Shown in pieces: positions 18,070 to 25,206 of a DNA stretch of 64,000 bases. The stretch is from Clostridiales bacterium. GTDB lineage: Bacteria > Bacillota > Clostridia > Lachnospirales > Lachnospiraceae. The DNA is taken from the NCBI GenBank assembly GCA_023663185.1, contig JAMPHY010000001.1:438994-502993 (forward strand), read 5' to 3'. The translations under genes and the position numbers were made by a program. Every line of letters begins with the position of its first letter. Position 1 is the stretch's first letter. The notes beneath the pieces are model-generated. The model had not been told where the DNA came from and did no database searches. It was given only the letters and a program-made list of their open reading frames with translations.

Positions 18070-18098
18070 ATTATACGCCGATTTAAGAGTACAATCAA
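18070..18098 (-). promoter_or_regulatory. promoter of the type III toxin-antitoxin locus
   Basis: TTGATT (18093-18098) and a perfect TATAAT (18070-18075) are 17 bases apart on the minus strand. The inferred transcript start is near 18063, just before the repeat RNA. Confidence 0.85.
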
Positions 18099-18151
18099 CG
18101 AACAATTTATAAACTTTTTATAAACAAAATAGTGATTTATATTCACCCACA

Positions 18152-18196
18152 GTAAATGCACAAACTTGCATTTTACCGTTCAAAATTGCATTTTAC
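18152..18196 (+). promoter_or_regulatory. repeat operator upstream of the hydrolase gene (candidate LytTR sites)
   Basis: TTGCATTTTAC occurs at 18166 and again at 18186, a 20-base step, and an inverted partial copy (GTAAATGCA) precedes them at 18152. Direct repeats spaced two helical turns apart just upstream of a promoter are typical of LytTR activators. A LytTR gene lies at the end of the same gene run. A weak promoter (TTGATT, 17 bases, TATGTT) follows near 18207-18235. Confidence 0.55.
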
Positions 18197-18298
18197 ATTT
18201 TTTTGGTTGATTTCTTTTACCGCATGATGTATGTTGAACATATCGTCTAAAGCATAAAACAGCTAAAATACAAAATGAAAAGAATGGAGTTTTTTAAA

Positions 18299-19663
18299 AT
18301 GGGAGTTATATTATTTGCAGTTTTTACAATTATGGAAATTGCGCTTACAGCGCTTAGCCTCACAAAATACAGAAGCTTTTGGTATAGGAACAGATTATTT
18401 TTCTGTATAGCCGAGCTTTTACTCATGCTGCTTGTAATGATTTTGCCTGTATCAATAACGGGACAGAAATGGAGATTTACAGGCTGTCTTATTATCCTCG
18501 GAATACGCCTTGCCATCTTCTGTATCTCATATCTTATAAAACTTATCAAGACCAAAAAAGAAAAAACAAATGCCGGAATGCTTGTCAATGCTGTTATGAG
18601 CATTATCATTGTCGGTTTTTCACTTTTCCCCGCTTTTATTTTCACTAACTATTCGGGACTTAAAACAAGCGGTCAGTATGAAGTAAAGGAAACTCAGGCA
18701 ATACTTATCGACAACAGCAGACTTGAAACTCGTGAAAACGACGGCTCCAACCGTGAGATACCTATTCACTTCTACTACCCTGACGGCGATGTAGCAGACT
18801 GTCCTCTGGTATTATTCGCCCACGGCTCATTCGGCTATTATCAGAGCAATTATTCACTGTATGCGGAGCTTGCAAGCAACGGCTATGTTGTAGCAAGTAT
18901 AGACCACCCTTATTACGCCTTTTTTACAAAGGACACAGAGGGCAACACAATTATAGTTGACTTTGAGTTTATGCAAAATGTTGTTAATATGCAGTACAGC
19001 TCCGATTTTACCGAGACTGAGGAAGATTTTAATATTATATGTGAATGGATGTCTATCCGCACGGCTGATGAAAACTTTGTGCTTGATACAATAAAAACTG
19101 CGAAAGACTTAAATGTGCTTGATACGGCGTGGTATACTGAATCAGAAGCTGCAAAGGCGGAAATCCTTAAAGTGCTTGAAATGACAGACACAGGCAAAAT
19201 CGGACTTACGGGACATTCTATCGGAGGCGCGGCAGCGGTACAGCTTGGCAGAGAGCGCGACGACATTACTGCGGTAATTGACATTGACGGCACGATGCTC
19301 GGCGAACAAATAGCATTTAAAGGCGGAAAGCTTATCTATAACCCTGAGCCTTACCCGATACCGATACTTTCGCTCGATAACGCAAGTCATTGGGAGTCTT
19401 ATGCCGGCAACGGAGACACAGCCTATGTAAACACATATTTGCTTGACAATGCCCTTGACGCTAGAGAAGCCCATTTCGACGGTACGGAGCATATGGATTT
19501 CACGGACTTACCGCTTTTTGCTCCCGCATTGGCAAAAATGCTGGGAAAAGGCGAGGTGGACTCCTCTGAATTTATCCTCGAAATAAACGATATCATTCTT
19601 GAATTTTTTAATTATTATCTAAAAGGAGAAGGCGAACCGAATATTGAACCTTGGAATGTATAG
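18299..19663 (+). CDS. membrane-anchored alpha/beta hydrolase (dienelactone hydrolase / PAF-acetylhydrolase type)
   Basis: About 454 aa. Three N-terminal membrane helices are followed by an alpha/beta hydrolase domain: PLVLFAHGSFGYYQSNYSLYAELASNGYVV oxyanion region, nucleophile serine in GLTGHSIGGAAA (S307), and late IDGTML and EHMDF segments for acid and histidine. ATG 18299 has GGAG 11 bases upstream; ATG 18275 in the same frame is possible but lacks a binding site. It is followed by LytTR and DUF3021 genes on the same strand and is a probable target of that regulator. Substrate is probably an ester or lipid. Confidence 0.85.
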   Translation: MGVILFAVFTIMEIALTALSLTKYRSFWYRNRLFFCIAELLLMLLVMILPVSITGQKWRFTGCLIILGIRLAIFCISYLIKLIKTKKEKTNAGMLVNAVMSIIIVGFSLFPAFIFTNYSGLKTSGQYEVKETQAILIDNSRLETRENDGSNREIPIHFYYPDGDVADCPLVLFAHGSFGYYQSNYSLYAELASNGYVVASIDHPYYAFFTKDTEGNTIIVDFEFMQNVVNMQYSSDFTETEEDFNIICEWMSIRTADENFVLDTIKTAKDLNVLDTAWYTESEAAKAEILKVLEMTDTGKIGLTGHSIGGAAAVQLGRERDDITAVIDIDGTMLGEQIAFKGGKLIYNPEPYPIPILSLDNASHWESYAGNGDTAYVNTYLLDNALDAREAHFDGTEHMDFTDLPLFAPALAKMLGKGEVDSSEFILEINDIILEFFNYYLKGEGEPNIEPWNV

Positions 19664-19731
19664 ACAATGGATTTTCCCAAAATGTAATAAACCTGTTCTG
19701 GAGCATTCAATGTTCGGCAAGTATATTGCAA

Positions 19732-20178
19732 ATGATTATTAATATTTCGCAAATAAAAAAAGATGAAAAAGAACGGCTGGAAATTTACTGCCATGAGGTA
19801 AACAATGAAATAACGGAGATTGTCCGCTTTGTAAAATCCCGACAAGGACAGCTTACGGGCATTATCGAAGGCGCGCAGTATGAAATTCCTGTTTCCGACG
19901 TATTTTATATTGAAGGAGTAGACAACAAGGTATTCATTTACTGTGAAAAACAGGTATATGAAACACGTCAGAAGCTATACGAGCTAGAGGAAGCTTTAAA
20001 GGAAAAGCATTTCTTACGCGTATCAAAATCCGTGCTATTGAATCTCATGAAAATCGAGTCGATAAAAGCCTCGCTGAACGGCAGATTTACGGCTGTCTTT
20101 CAAAACAAAGAACAAGTTATTGTTTCAAGAAAATATGTGCCTGAGCTGAAAAAAGCCCTGAAAGGTGGATGCTTATGA
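19732..20178 (+). CDS. LytTR family DNA-binding regulator
   Basis: A 148-aa protein made of a short N-terminal region and a LytTR domain: IIEGAQYEIPVSDVFYIEGVDNKVFIYCEKQVYETRQKLYELEEAL (in part), FLRVSKSVLLNLMKIESI, NGRFTAVFQNKEQVIVSRKYVPELKK. It lacks a receiver domain. Such short LytTR proteins are paired with a small membrane protein (DUF3021) that controls them, and the two regulate their own operon. MIINIS at 19732 is preferred over an upstream in-frame ATG at 19651, which would begin before the hydrolase stop. Confidence 0.88.
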   Translation: MIINISQIKKDEKERLEIYCHEVNNEITEIVRFVKSRQGQLTGIIEGAQYEIPVSDVFYIEGVDNKVFIYCEKQVYETRQKLYELEEALKEKHFLRVSKSVLLNLMKIESIKASLNGRFTAVFQNKEQVIVSRKYVPELKKALKGGCL

Positions 20179-20615
20179 GTCTTAAAGAAATACTTTACAG
20201 ATCACTTATGATATATTTTATTCTTGTCGCCTGTATTACAGCAGGAATTGCGATTCTTGGTTCGGTTTTGGACCCTGACGCAAGCTTCGGGTATAGCGCG
20301 TTTGTCTCGCCGTTTATTTTTGCGGCTCTGGGAGTTATCCCGAATCTGCTTATGTACTCTTCCAAAGAGTTATCAGACAAACAGATAATTCTGCGCAAAA
20401 TTATACAGTTTGCAGTTATAGAAGTCGAGGTATTAGGCGTCTGTATAATAAGTCCCATTATTCACACTGAAAACCCCGAAGTTGTTATCGGGGTGATTAT
20501 CAGTGTGCTTGTAATATTTATACTTGTCCATTTTATCATTATTGTGAATGACTATTTTTCTGCCAAACAACTTACAAAGGAGCTTATGCAGTTTCAGAAG
20601 AATATCAGCACATAG
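20175..20615 (+). CDS. DUF3021 family membrane protein
   Basis: A 146-aa protein with four predicted membrane helices (ILYRSLMIYFILVACITAGI, FVSPFIFAALGVIPNLLMY, FAVIEVEVLGVCIISPII, VIGVIISVLVIFILVHFII) and a basic C-terminal tail. It overlaps the LytTR stop by 4 bases, and AAAGGTGG lies 6 bases before ATG 20175. DUF3021 proteins are the usual membrane partner of LytTR regulators and may hold the regulator inactive. Its 3' end overlaps the convergent BlaR1-like gene by 22 bases. Confidence 0.88.
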   Translation: MSLKEILYRSLMIYFILVACITAGIAILGSVLDPDASFGYSAFVSPFIFAALGVIPNLLMYSSKELSDKQIILRKIIQFAVIEVEVLGVCIISPIIHTENPEVVIGVIISVLVIFILVHFIIIVNDYFSAKQLTKELMQFQKNIST

Positions 20616-22474
20616 TTTGACAGCAGCATTTCTTTAAGATAACCTAACTCGCCTATAGTCGTATCATTTACTAACGCCAAATATTTGATTTCGCCGTCTT
20701 TTTCATATGACGCATAATCGTTACCTTCATACTGGTTATGATAAAGGGCGTACTTACTTAGGTCATACGGCTCGACTGTTATGGTGTTGTCAGCGACATT
20801 GTACACATACATCTCTTCCATGTTCATCGGGTGTAAAAATACCGTCATTCCATCAGCCGTCACACTTATTTCGCACGCCGCCTCGCCCTGTGTGTAATTG
20901 CAGCCAATCGGCTCTAAGTCCAGACTCCGCACAATCTCCTCATTCACCATATCATATACGAAAAGTCCATAATAACCGCCAAATATAAACTTTTCACTAT
21001 CGGCATAATAAATCGTACTCCCGTCTGCGCCCGTAGGCATGTCGGGATTAAGCACAGGCGCCTTTACTTCAATGCTTTCTTCAATCGGCTCCGCTTCCGC
21101 CGTAGCTGTTACCCTGACTACGCCTACATTTCTTACAGTGACATATATGGTTTTATCCTTATCGCTCTCGTTTTCTGCATATACTCCCAATTTGAACCAT
21201 GCGTCTTTTTCCGCATTGACTCTAGCGGTCATTCCCGGCGTTACATAGATAAGTTCATCGTAGGCATTTTCTTCCGAACATTCAATCGGCAGCAGTTGAA
21301 CCTGCGAATCTCCAATGTCCTGCCCTACGCTGCAATAAATTGCATCATTATTCGGGGAAATCTCTTCGTTGGAATAATACATGCCCATTTCACTGTTTGC
21401 CGGAATCCTAATTCCTATTGTGAAAGTATCATTGACCGGATTAGTCAAAAAGCATACTACTGCCACCGCACAGACGAGTGTAGCTGCGGTAATTACCCAG
21501 AACGTCGGTTTTTTATAATTAAGTATGCCTTTAATTCTCGCCTTGACTCCCACTTCGCCAAACGCAAGCGGACACCGCGGTATCAGCCTTCCCCGCACAC
21601 TGTATGAAAGCAGCGCCGCCGAATATGTTTTCTTAGCCTCTGCGTCCATGCCGCGAACCACCTTTTCATCACACGCCATCTCCATATCGCGACAAAAAAG
21701 TACATAAGCAAGAATACACAGCGGATTAAACCAATATATTGCCAAAATCAGATATCCAAGTGCTTTCCAGATATAATCCCGCCTGTCGATATGCGCTTTT
21801 TCATGGGTAAGCACGATATCGGAATACGCCGCGTCAATATCGGACGGCATGAAAATTCGCGGTTTGACAATCCCTAAAATAAACGGCATGTCAACCCTGT
21901 CACACGCATAGATATTATCCCGAAGCCGCACAGACTCGGCGGTTTTCTTTTTAATAGCATAGAAGCTAACAACCGCATATATCAAAAAGGCGAAAAATCC
22001 GCACAGCCAAACCGACATCGCTATATCAATAATATGCTTACGCGCTGCAAAACGCGCATTTTCTCCAATCAATCCGCTGCCGGTATATCCTTCCCCGTAT
22101 CCTTCCGCATATTCATCTCCATATCCTTCCTCGTAATCTTCTGCATATTCAGAGTTCAAATCGCCCTGCGCATTATTTTCCATGATATAAGTGCTGCCGA
22201 TATTCATTATTCCATTTGCAATTTTTAAATCGGGCAGAAGACTGAATCTGCTCTCCACCGAAAACGGACAAAGCAGCCGAAACGCCACCAGCGCCCATAA
22301 AAAACAAATAAACCATTTCGGCGCGCGCCTAAAAACAGCCCTAAGCAAAACGACCGCCAGAATAAGCCACCCAGCCGCCACGCTCATATCTAAAATTTTC
22401 AAAAAAAGTTCTTCCATACCAAGCCACCCCGCTGAAATACTCATATTCAAAATCTCCTGAAAAAGTTCCATCAT
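20594..22474 (-). CDS. M56 family (BlaR1-like) membrane metallopeptidase sensor
   Basis: A 626-aa protein. The membrane part carries the zinc peptidase motif HEKAH (H224-H228) and MEMACDEKVVRG. A tail anchor (VITAATLVCAVAVVCFLTNP) then leads to a ~280-residue extracellular domain that is not a penicillin-binding domain; it looks all-beta (YYADSEKFIFGGYYGLFVYDMVNEE). The first 36 residues hold a tandem repeat (MELFQEILNMSISAGWLG then MEELFLKILDMSVAAGWLI). An acidic Y/G/E-rich linker lies in the membrane half. ATG 22474 has GGGGAGG upstream. It is co-transcribed with the BlaI-like repressor, 16 bases away, and probably cleaves it on sensing an envelope signal. Confidence 0.9.
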   Translation of the reverse strand: MMELFQEILNMSISAGWLGMEELFLKILDMSVAAGWLILAVVLLRAVFRRAPKWFICFLWALVAFRLLCPFSVESRFSLLPDLKIANGIMNIGSTYIMENNAQGDLNSEYAEDYEEGYGDEYAEGYGEGYTGSGLIGENARFAARKHIIDIAMSVWLCGFFAFLIYAVVSFYAIKKKTAESVRLRDNIYACDRVDMPFILGIVKPRIFMPSDIDAAYSDIVLTHEKAHIDRRDYIWKALGYLILAIYWFNPLCILAYVLFCRDMEMACDEKVVRGMDAEAKKTYSAALLSYSVRGRLIPRCPLAFGEVGVKARIKGILNYKKPTFWVITAATLVCAVAVVCFLTNPVNDTFTIGIRIPANSEMGMYYSNEEISPNNDAIYCSVGQDIGDSQVQLLPIECSEENAYDELIYVTPGMTARVNAEKDAWFKLGVYAENESDKDKTIYVTVRNVGVVRVTATAEAEPIEESIEVKAPVLNPDMPTGADGSTIYYADSEKFIFGGYYGLFVYDMVNEEIVRSLDLEPIGCNYTQGEAACEISVTADGMTVFLHPMNMEEMYVYNVADNTITVEPYDLSKYALYHNQYEGNDYASYEKDGEIKYLALVNDTTIGELGYLKEMLLSNYVLIFF

Positions 22475-22490
22475 ATAAAAGCCTCCCCTC

Positions 22491-22853
22491 TTACTCAGCC
22501 TGCGAATTGTCGAAAGAATCAATCATTCTCTTTATCTCTTCAAGCTCTTCTTTCTTTAAAGACTTGCGTGTGGAAAAAGCGGCAAAAAACGCAGGCAGCG
22601 AACCGCCGAAAGTTTCCTCTACAAATTTCTCACTCTGCGCCGCATTATACTCCGTTTTGCTGATGACGGAAGAAACCTGCCCATTCTCATTACGGAAAAT
22701 CCCGCGCTCGCACAGCCTTTTCAATACTGTGTATGTAGTGGACTTTTTCCACTCTAATTCTTTCTCGCAAAGCTTCACAAGCTCCCCCGACGACAGAGGT
22801 TCATTTTCCCATATAATATCCGCAAACCGTGCTTCTACCATGCCTAAAGCCAT
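22491..22853 (-). CDS. BlaI/MecI/CopY family transcriptional repressor
   Basis: A 120-aa winged-helix repressor: FADIIWENEPLSSGELVKL, then KKSTTYTVLKRLCERGIFRNENGQ, the typical penicillinase-repressor recognition region, and a C-terminal dimerisation helix. AAGGAGGG precedes the start. It is the first gene of the pair with the M56 sensor. Because the sensor lacks a beta-lactam-binding domain, the signal is probably not a beta-lactam. Confidence 0.93.
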   Translation of the reverse strand: MALGMVEARFADIIWENEPLSSGELVKLCEKELEWKKSTTYTVLKRLCERGIFRNENGQVSSVISKTEYNAAQSEKFVEETFGGSLPAFFAAFSTRKSLKKEELEEIKRMIDSFDNSQAE

Positions 22854-22916
22854 TACTTGTGCCCTCCTTGATTTGTTATCTACGTTACTGTATTTAGGTT
22901 GTCTCGGTCTATTGCT

Positions 22917-22960
22917 TGTAGACCTATATTGAATCTACACCTTATAGACCACGCTGTCAA
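22917..22960 (-). promoter_or_regulatory. promoter with overlapping dyad operator for the BlaI/BlaR-like operon
   Basis: On the minus strand TTGACA (22955-22960), 17 bases, TAGATT (22932-22937). The -10 box lies inside the dyad TGTAGA-N11-TCTACA (22917-22939), which has the TACA/TGTA character of BlaI operators. A second half-site, GTCTATA, falls in the spacer. Repressor binding here would block polymerase, giving autoregulation. Confidence 0.65.
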
Positions 22961-23185
22961 GGGGGTAATTTTGAAAGTTAGGAAAAAATGTGTTTTCTCT
23001 TATGCTTATCCTTATGAATATATACAGATAAAAGCTTATTATAATCAACTATCATCATTTACAATATATGCAATAAGCATATATTATATAAAATTCATGG
23101 ATTCTATATATTTTTTGTATATACAAATATATGATATACTCCATTAATAAAATACAATATAATATTTTTGGAAGGAGTGATAAAA

Positions 23186-24421
23186 ATGTCTTACCAAATT
23201 AATAACCAGAAAATAGGTGTTTATATTTCCGGATTAATTGAACGGCAATTTAAGTCCGCACGAGAGTTTTGCATTGTATATCTTCAAACACGCGATGGGA
23301 ATGAACCAACCAAAGAAGCTATACAAAATATGGCTAACCGTCTATCTCAAATAAAAAAAGGTGCAAAGGCAATCCAAATTGATGATTTACCAATTTTTTC
23401 AGAATTACTTCAAGTTTCCTATGAACAAATATTGAGTGCCGGAGAATGCGGAAAACCTAAAAACAACAGAATGACAAATTACACTGTTGCCCAATCGCAT
23501 AACAAGGCTGAATGGCTTGCCTATATCGAAGAAAAGGATAAACCCATTCTTAATCCGGACGAATATGGAAAAACCGTATTGGATTATGCCATTATGTTTG
23601 GGAATTACGATTTCTTAAAATTTTTGGTAAATAAAAACTACATATGGTTCGATAGCAGAAAAGATAATGATTATGTTATGACATTTGGTGCAGGAACGAA
23701 TATTCAGCGTATTAAATTTGAAGAACGTGATAATGGTGTTTTTATACGCAAACCAGATATGGATGATTTGCAATATAAGCTTGCCACAGAGGATCAATTG
23801 AGAATGTACATTATTTCATTTGCAGCAGACTATGATGATCTGCCTATGCTTGAAAAATTAAGAGCAAGAGAAATCCCTGAATTGTATTATAAAGCACATT
23901 ATCTGTCCGGTGCATGCCCGGATTTTGACGTGCATTATGACAAAAATATGGTAAGCCATATTGCAAAATCCAGTAATAAAGTTCTGGACTATTTCACAGA
24001 ACCATTTGAAATCCGAGATCAAATATTATATAAAGACGGCAGCAAACGTAAGCATATATTTATGTTTCCATACATTTCCCAACTACTAGATATTCTAGTT
24101 GAAAACAATAGCAATTTTTTGGAAACGGCACTGGAAAAATCTATTAAGCATAATGAAAGAACAAGAGAAAAATTGAAAACATTAATAAAAGGTTCTATTG
24201 ATAACGGATGCTATCGTGGAGACTACTGGAAAAATGAGTTCGAATTTCATGAAAACGGAAGTATCATTCATTTTAGAGATTCACTTGCCGTTACAGGAAT
24301 CATCACCAATATAGCCAAAGTAACAAAGAAATCGTCAAATAGCCAAACAGACCAGCTCATAAAAAAATTGAATGCTTCATACAATGCAATTAAATATATT
24401 AAAGATGAGACTATAACATAA
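23186..24421 (+). CDS. unknown protein with N-terminal HTH-like region and an ankyrin-like motif
   Basis: A 411-aa protein I do not recognise. Residues ~1-90 look like a divergent XRE-type helix-turn-helix (IGVYISGLIERQFKSAREF, then MANRLSQIKKGAKAIQIDDLPIFSELLQVSYEQIL). Residues ~112-150 resemble one or two ankyrin repeats (GKTVLDYAIMFGNYDFLKFLVNKN). The rest is charged and AT-rich in codon use. GGAAGGAG lies 8 bases before ATG 23186. It stands alone with an AT-rich upstream region. The composition suggests transfer. Members with this layout may be bacteriocin- or phage-related regulators, but there is no proof. Confidence 0.65.
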   Translation: MSYQINNQKIGVYISGLIERQFKSAREFCIVYLQTRDGNEPTKEAIQNMANRLSQIKKGAKAIQIDDLPIFSELLQVSYEQILSAGECGKPKNNRMTNYTVAQSHNKAEWLAYIEEKDKPILNPDEYGKTVLDYAIMFGNYDFLKFLVNKNYIWFDSRKDNDYVMTFGAGTNIQRIKFEERDNGVFIRKPDMDDLQYKLATEDQLRMYIISFAADYDDLPMLEKLRAREIPELYYKAHYLSGACPDFDVHYDKNMVSHIAKSSNKVLDYFTEPFEIRDQILYKDGSKRKHIFMFPYISQLLDILVENNSNFLETALEKSIKHNERTREKLKTLIKGSIDNGCYRGDYWKNEFEFHENGSIIHFRDSLAVTGIITNIAKVTKKSSNSQTDQLIKKLNASYNAIKYIKDETIT

Positions 24422-24592
24422 TAGACGATTTTTATCTGAATGTTTTCATTGCTTTTTTATGTTTTTAAATATTTAAATTCGATAAGTTTAATAATAATTC
24501 AGTAATACCTAGAGGTTTTGATATGTGAAAACATTTTTTTGATTATGATGATGGAAATTTTAGTTAGAAAATTAATTAATGGCAGAAAAAAC
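24422..24592. other. AT-rich intergenic stretch without a gene
   Basis: I see no coding capacity and no clear repeat between the unknown HTH-like gene and the small-RNA promoter at 24593. Confidence 0.4.
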
Positions 24593-24621
24593 TTGAATTC
24601 CCATACTTCCTATGTTATATT
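24593..24621 (+). promoter_or_regulatory. promoter of the convergent small RNA
   Basis: TTGAAT (24593-24598) and TATATT (24616-24621) are separated by exactly 17 bases. No start codon with a ribosome binding site follows before the hairpin at 24691, so the transcript appears non-coding. Confidence 0.75.
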
Positions 24622-24627
24622 AAATAT

Positions 24628-24722
24628 TAGGAAAGCACCCACTCCAAAGCGGATGCCTCCAAACAAGCTTAAATTATCCTAATGGACTCAGCCTCTCTGT
24701 GTGACCGACAGAGAGGCATTTT
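24628..24722 (+). ncRNA. candidate type I antitoxin RNA
   Basis: About 95 bases from the inferred start to the hairpin end. ATTAGGA near the 5' end pairs with TCCTAAT near 24677-24683, and a 10-bp GC-rich terminator hairpin closes the RNA. It runs towards the 38-aa holin-like toxin gene and overlaps the 3' end of its mRNA, the layout of TxpA/RatA-type pairs. No protein is encoded. The role is inferred from position and structure. Confidence 0.6.
24691..24717. terminator. terminator hairpin shared by small RNA and toxin mRNA
   Basis: GCCTCTCTGT-GTGACCG-ACAGAGAGGC is a perfect 10-bp stem. On the plus strand it is followed by ATTTTCATTTCTT. The stem may stop transcription from both sides. Confidence 0.75.
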
Positions 24723-24838
24723 CATTTCTTCTTGTTTCTCTTATCGAGAAAGGCAAGAAACGCAACAATCAAGCTGCCAAAGGTCACCAACAATGTTAGT
24801 ATTCCAATGAAAATTGAGATAATCTCAAATGCTGTCAT
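24722..24838 (-). CDS. putative holin-like toxin (type I toxin-antitoxin family)
   Basis: A 38-aa protein: MTAFEIISIFIGILTLL, then VTFGSLIVAFLAFL and a basic tail DKRNKKK. One membrane helix followed by a lysine-rich C terminus is the pattern of the Hol_Tox family, small toxins that depolarise the membrane. A perfect ribosome binding site (AAAGGAGGTG) precedes the start by 6 bases, and a consensus promoter lies upstream. A convergent small RNA gene overlaps its 3' end and may be the antitoxin. It is too short for most gene callers. Confidence 0.85.
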   Translation of the reverse strand: MTAFEIISIFIGILTLLVTFGSLIVAFLAFLDKRNKKK

Positions 24839-24865
24839 ATCACGCACCTCCTTTCCTATGTACTC

Positions 24866-24910
24866 CTAGCAAGCTAGGGAAACCGGCTTGGGAGGCTGCC
24901 ACTCTGTCAT
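24866..24910 (-). CDS. 14-codon leader ORF before the holin-like toxin
   Basis: ATG at 24910 is preceded by GAGGAG at 7 bases and encodes MTEWQPPKPVSLAC before a stop. It lies in the ~120-base leader of the toxin mRNA, 28 bases before the toxin start. Around its stop is a small palindrome CTAGC-TT-GCTAG. It could be a translated leader that controls toxin translation, or a chance frame. Confidence 0.4.
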   Translation of the reverse strand: MTEWQPPKPVSLAC

Positions 24911-24962
24911 GGGTACTCTCCTCAGAAAAGTTTCCTTTTCCGTTGGCATATCGCCATATATA

Positions 24963-24991
24963 ATTATATCATCAATAGTCTGAAATTTCAA
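24963..24991 (-). promoter_or_regulatory. promoter of the holin-like toxin mRNA
   Basis: TTGAAA (24986-24991), 17 bases, TATAAT (24963-24968) on the minus strand: one of the best sigma-A promoters in the window. It gives a leader of about 120 bases. Confidence 0.85.
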
Positions 24992-25206
24992 TTAAATTAT
25001 ATCGTTTTGCTGATATTACGCATATTATTCTCCCGCTTTAGTTCACTAATTAAAAATATCCTTCCAAAGTAAATACCTACGAAAATCTATATATAAACGC
25101 CCTACCATCTTCATTATAAAAATCATATACATATTTATATAAATATGATATAATAACCGCAAAGAAAAACAAGCGGCTGCAAAGCAGACTCAGGGAGCGT
25201 CAAAAT
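24992..25206. other. AT-rich intergenic stretch before the GH43 gene
   Basis: No gene is seen. The segment is very AT-rich; a TATAAT at about 25150 could be the -10 box for the xylosidase gene, without a clear -35 box. Confidence 0.35.
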
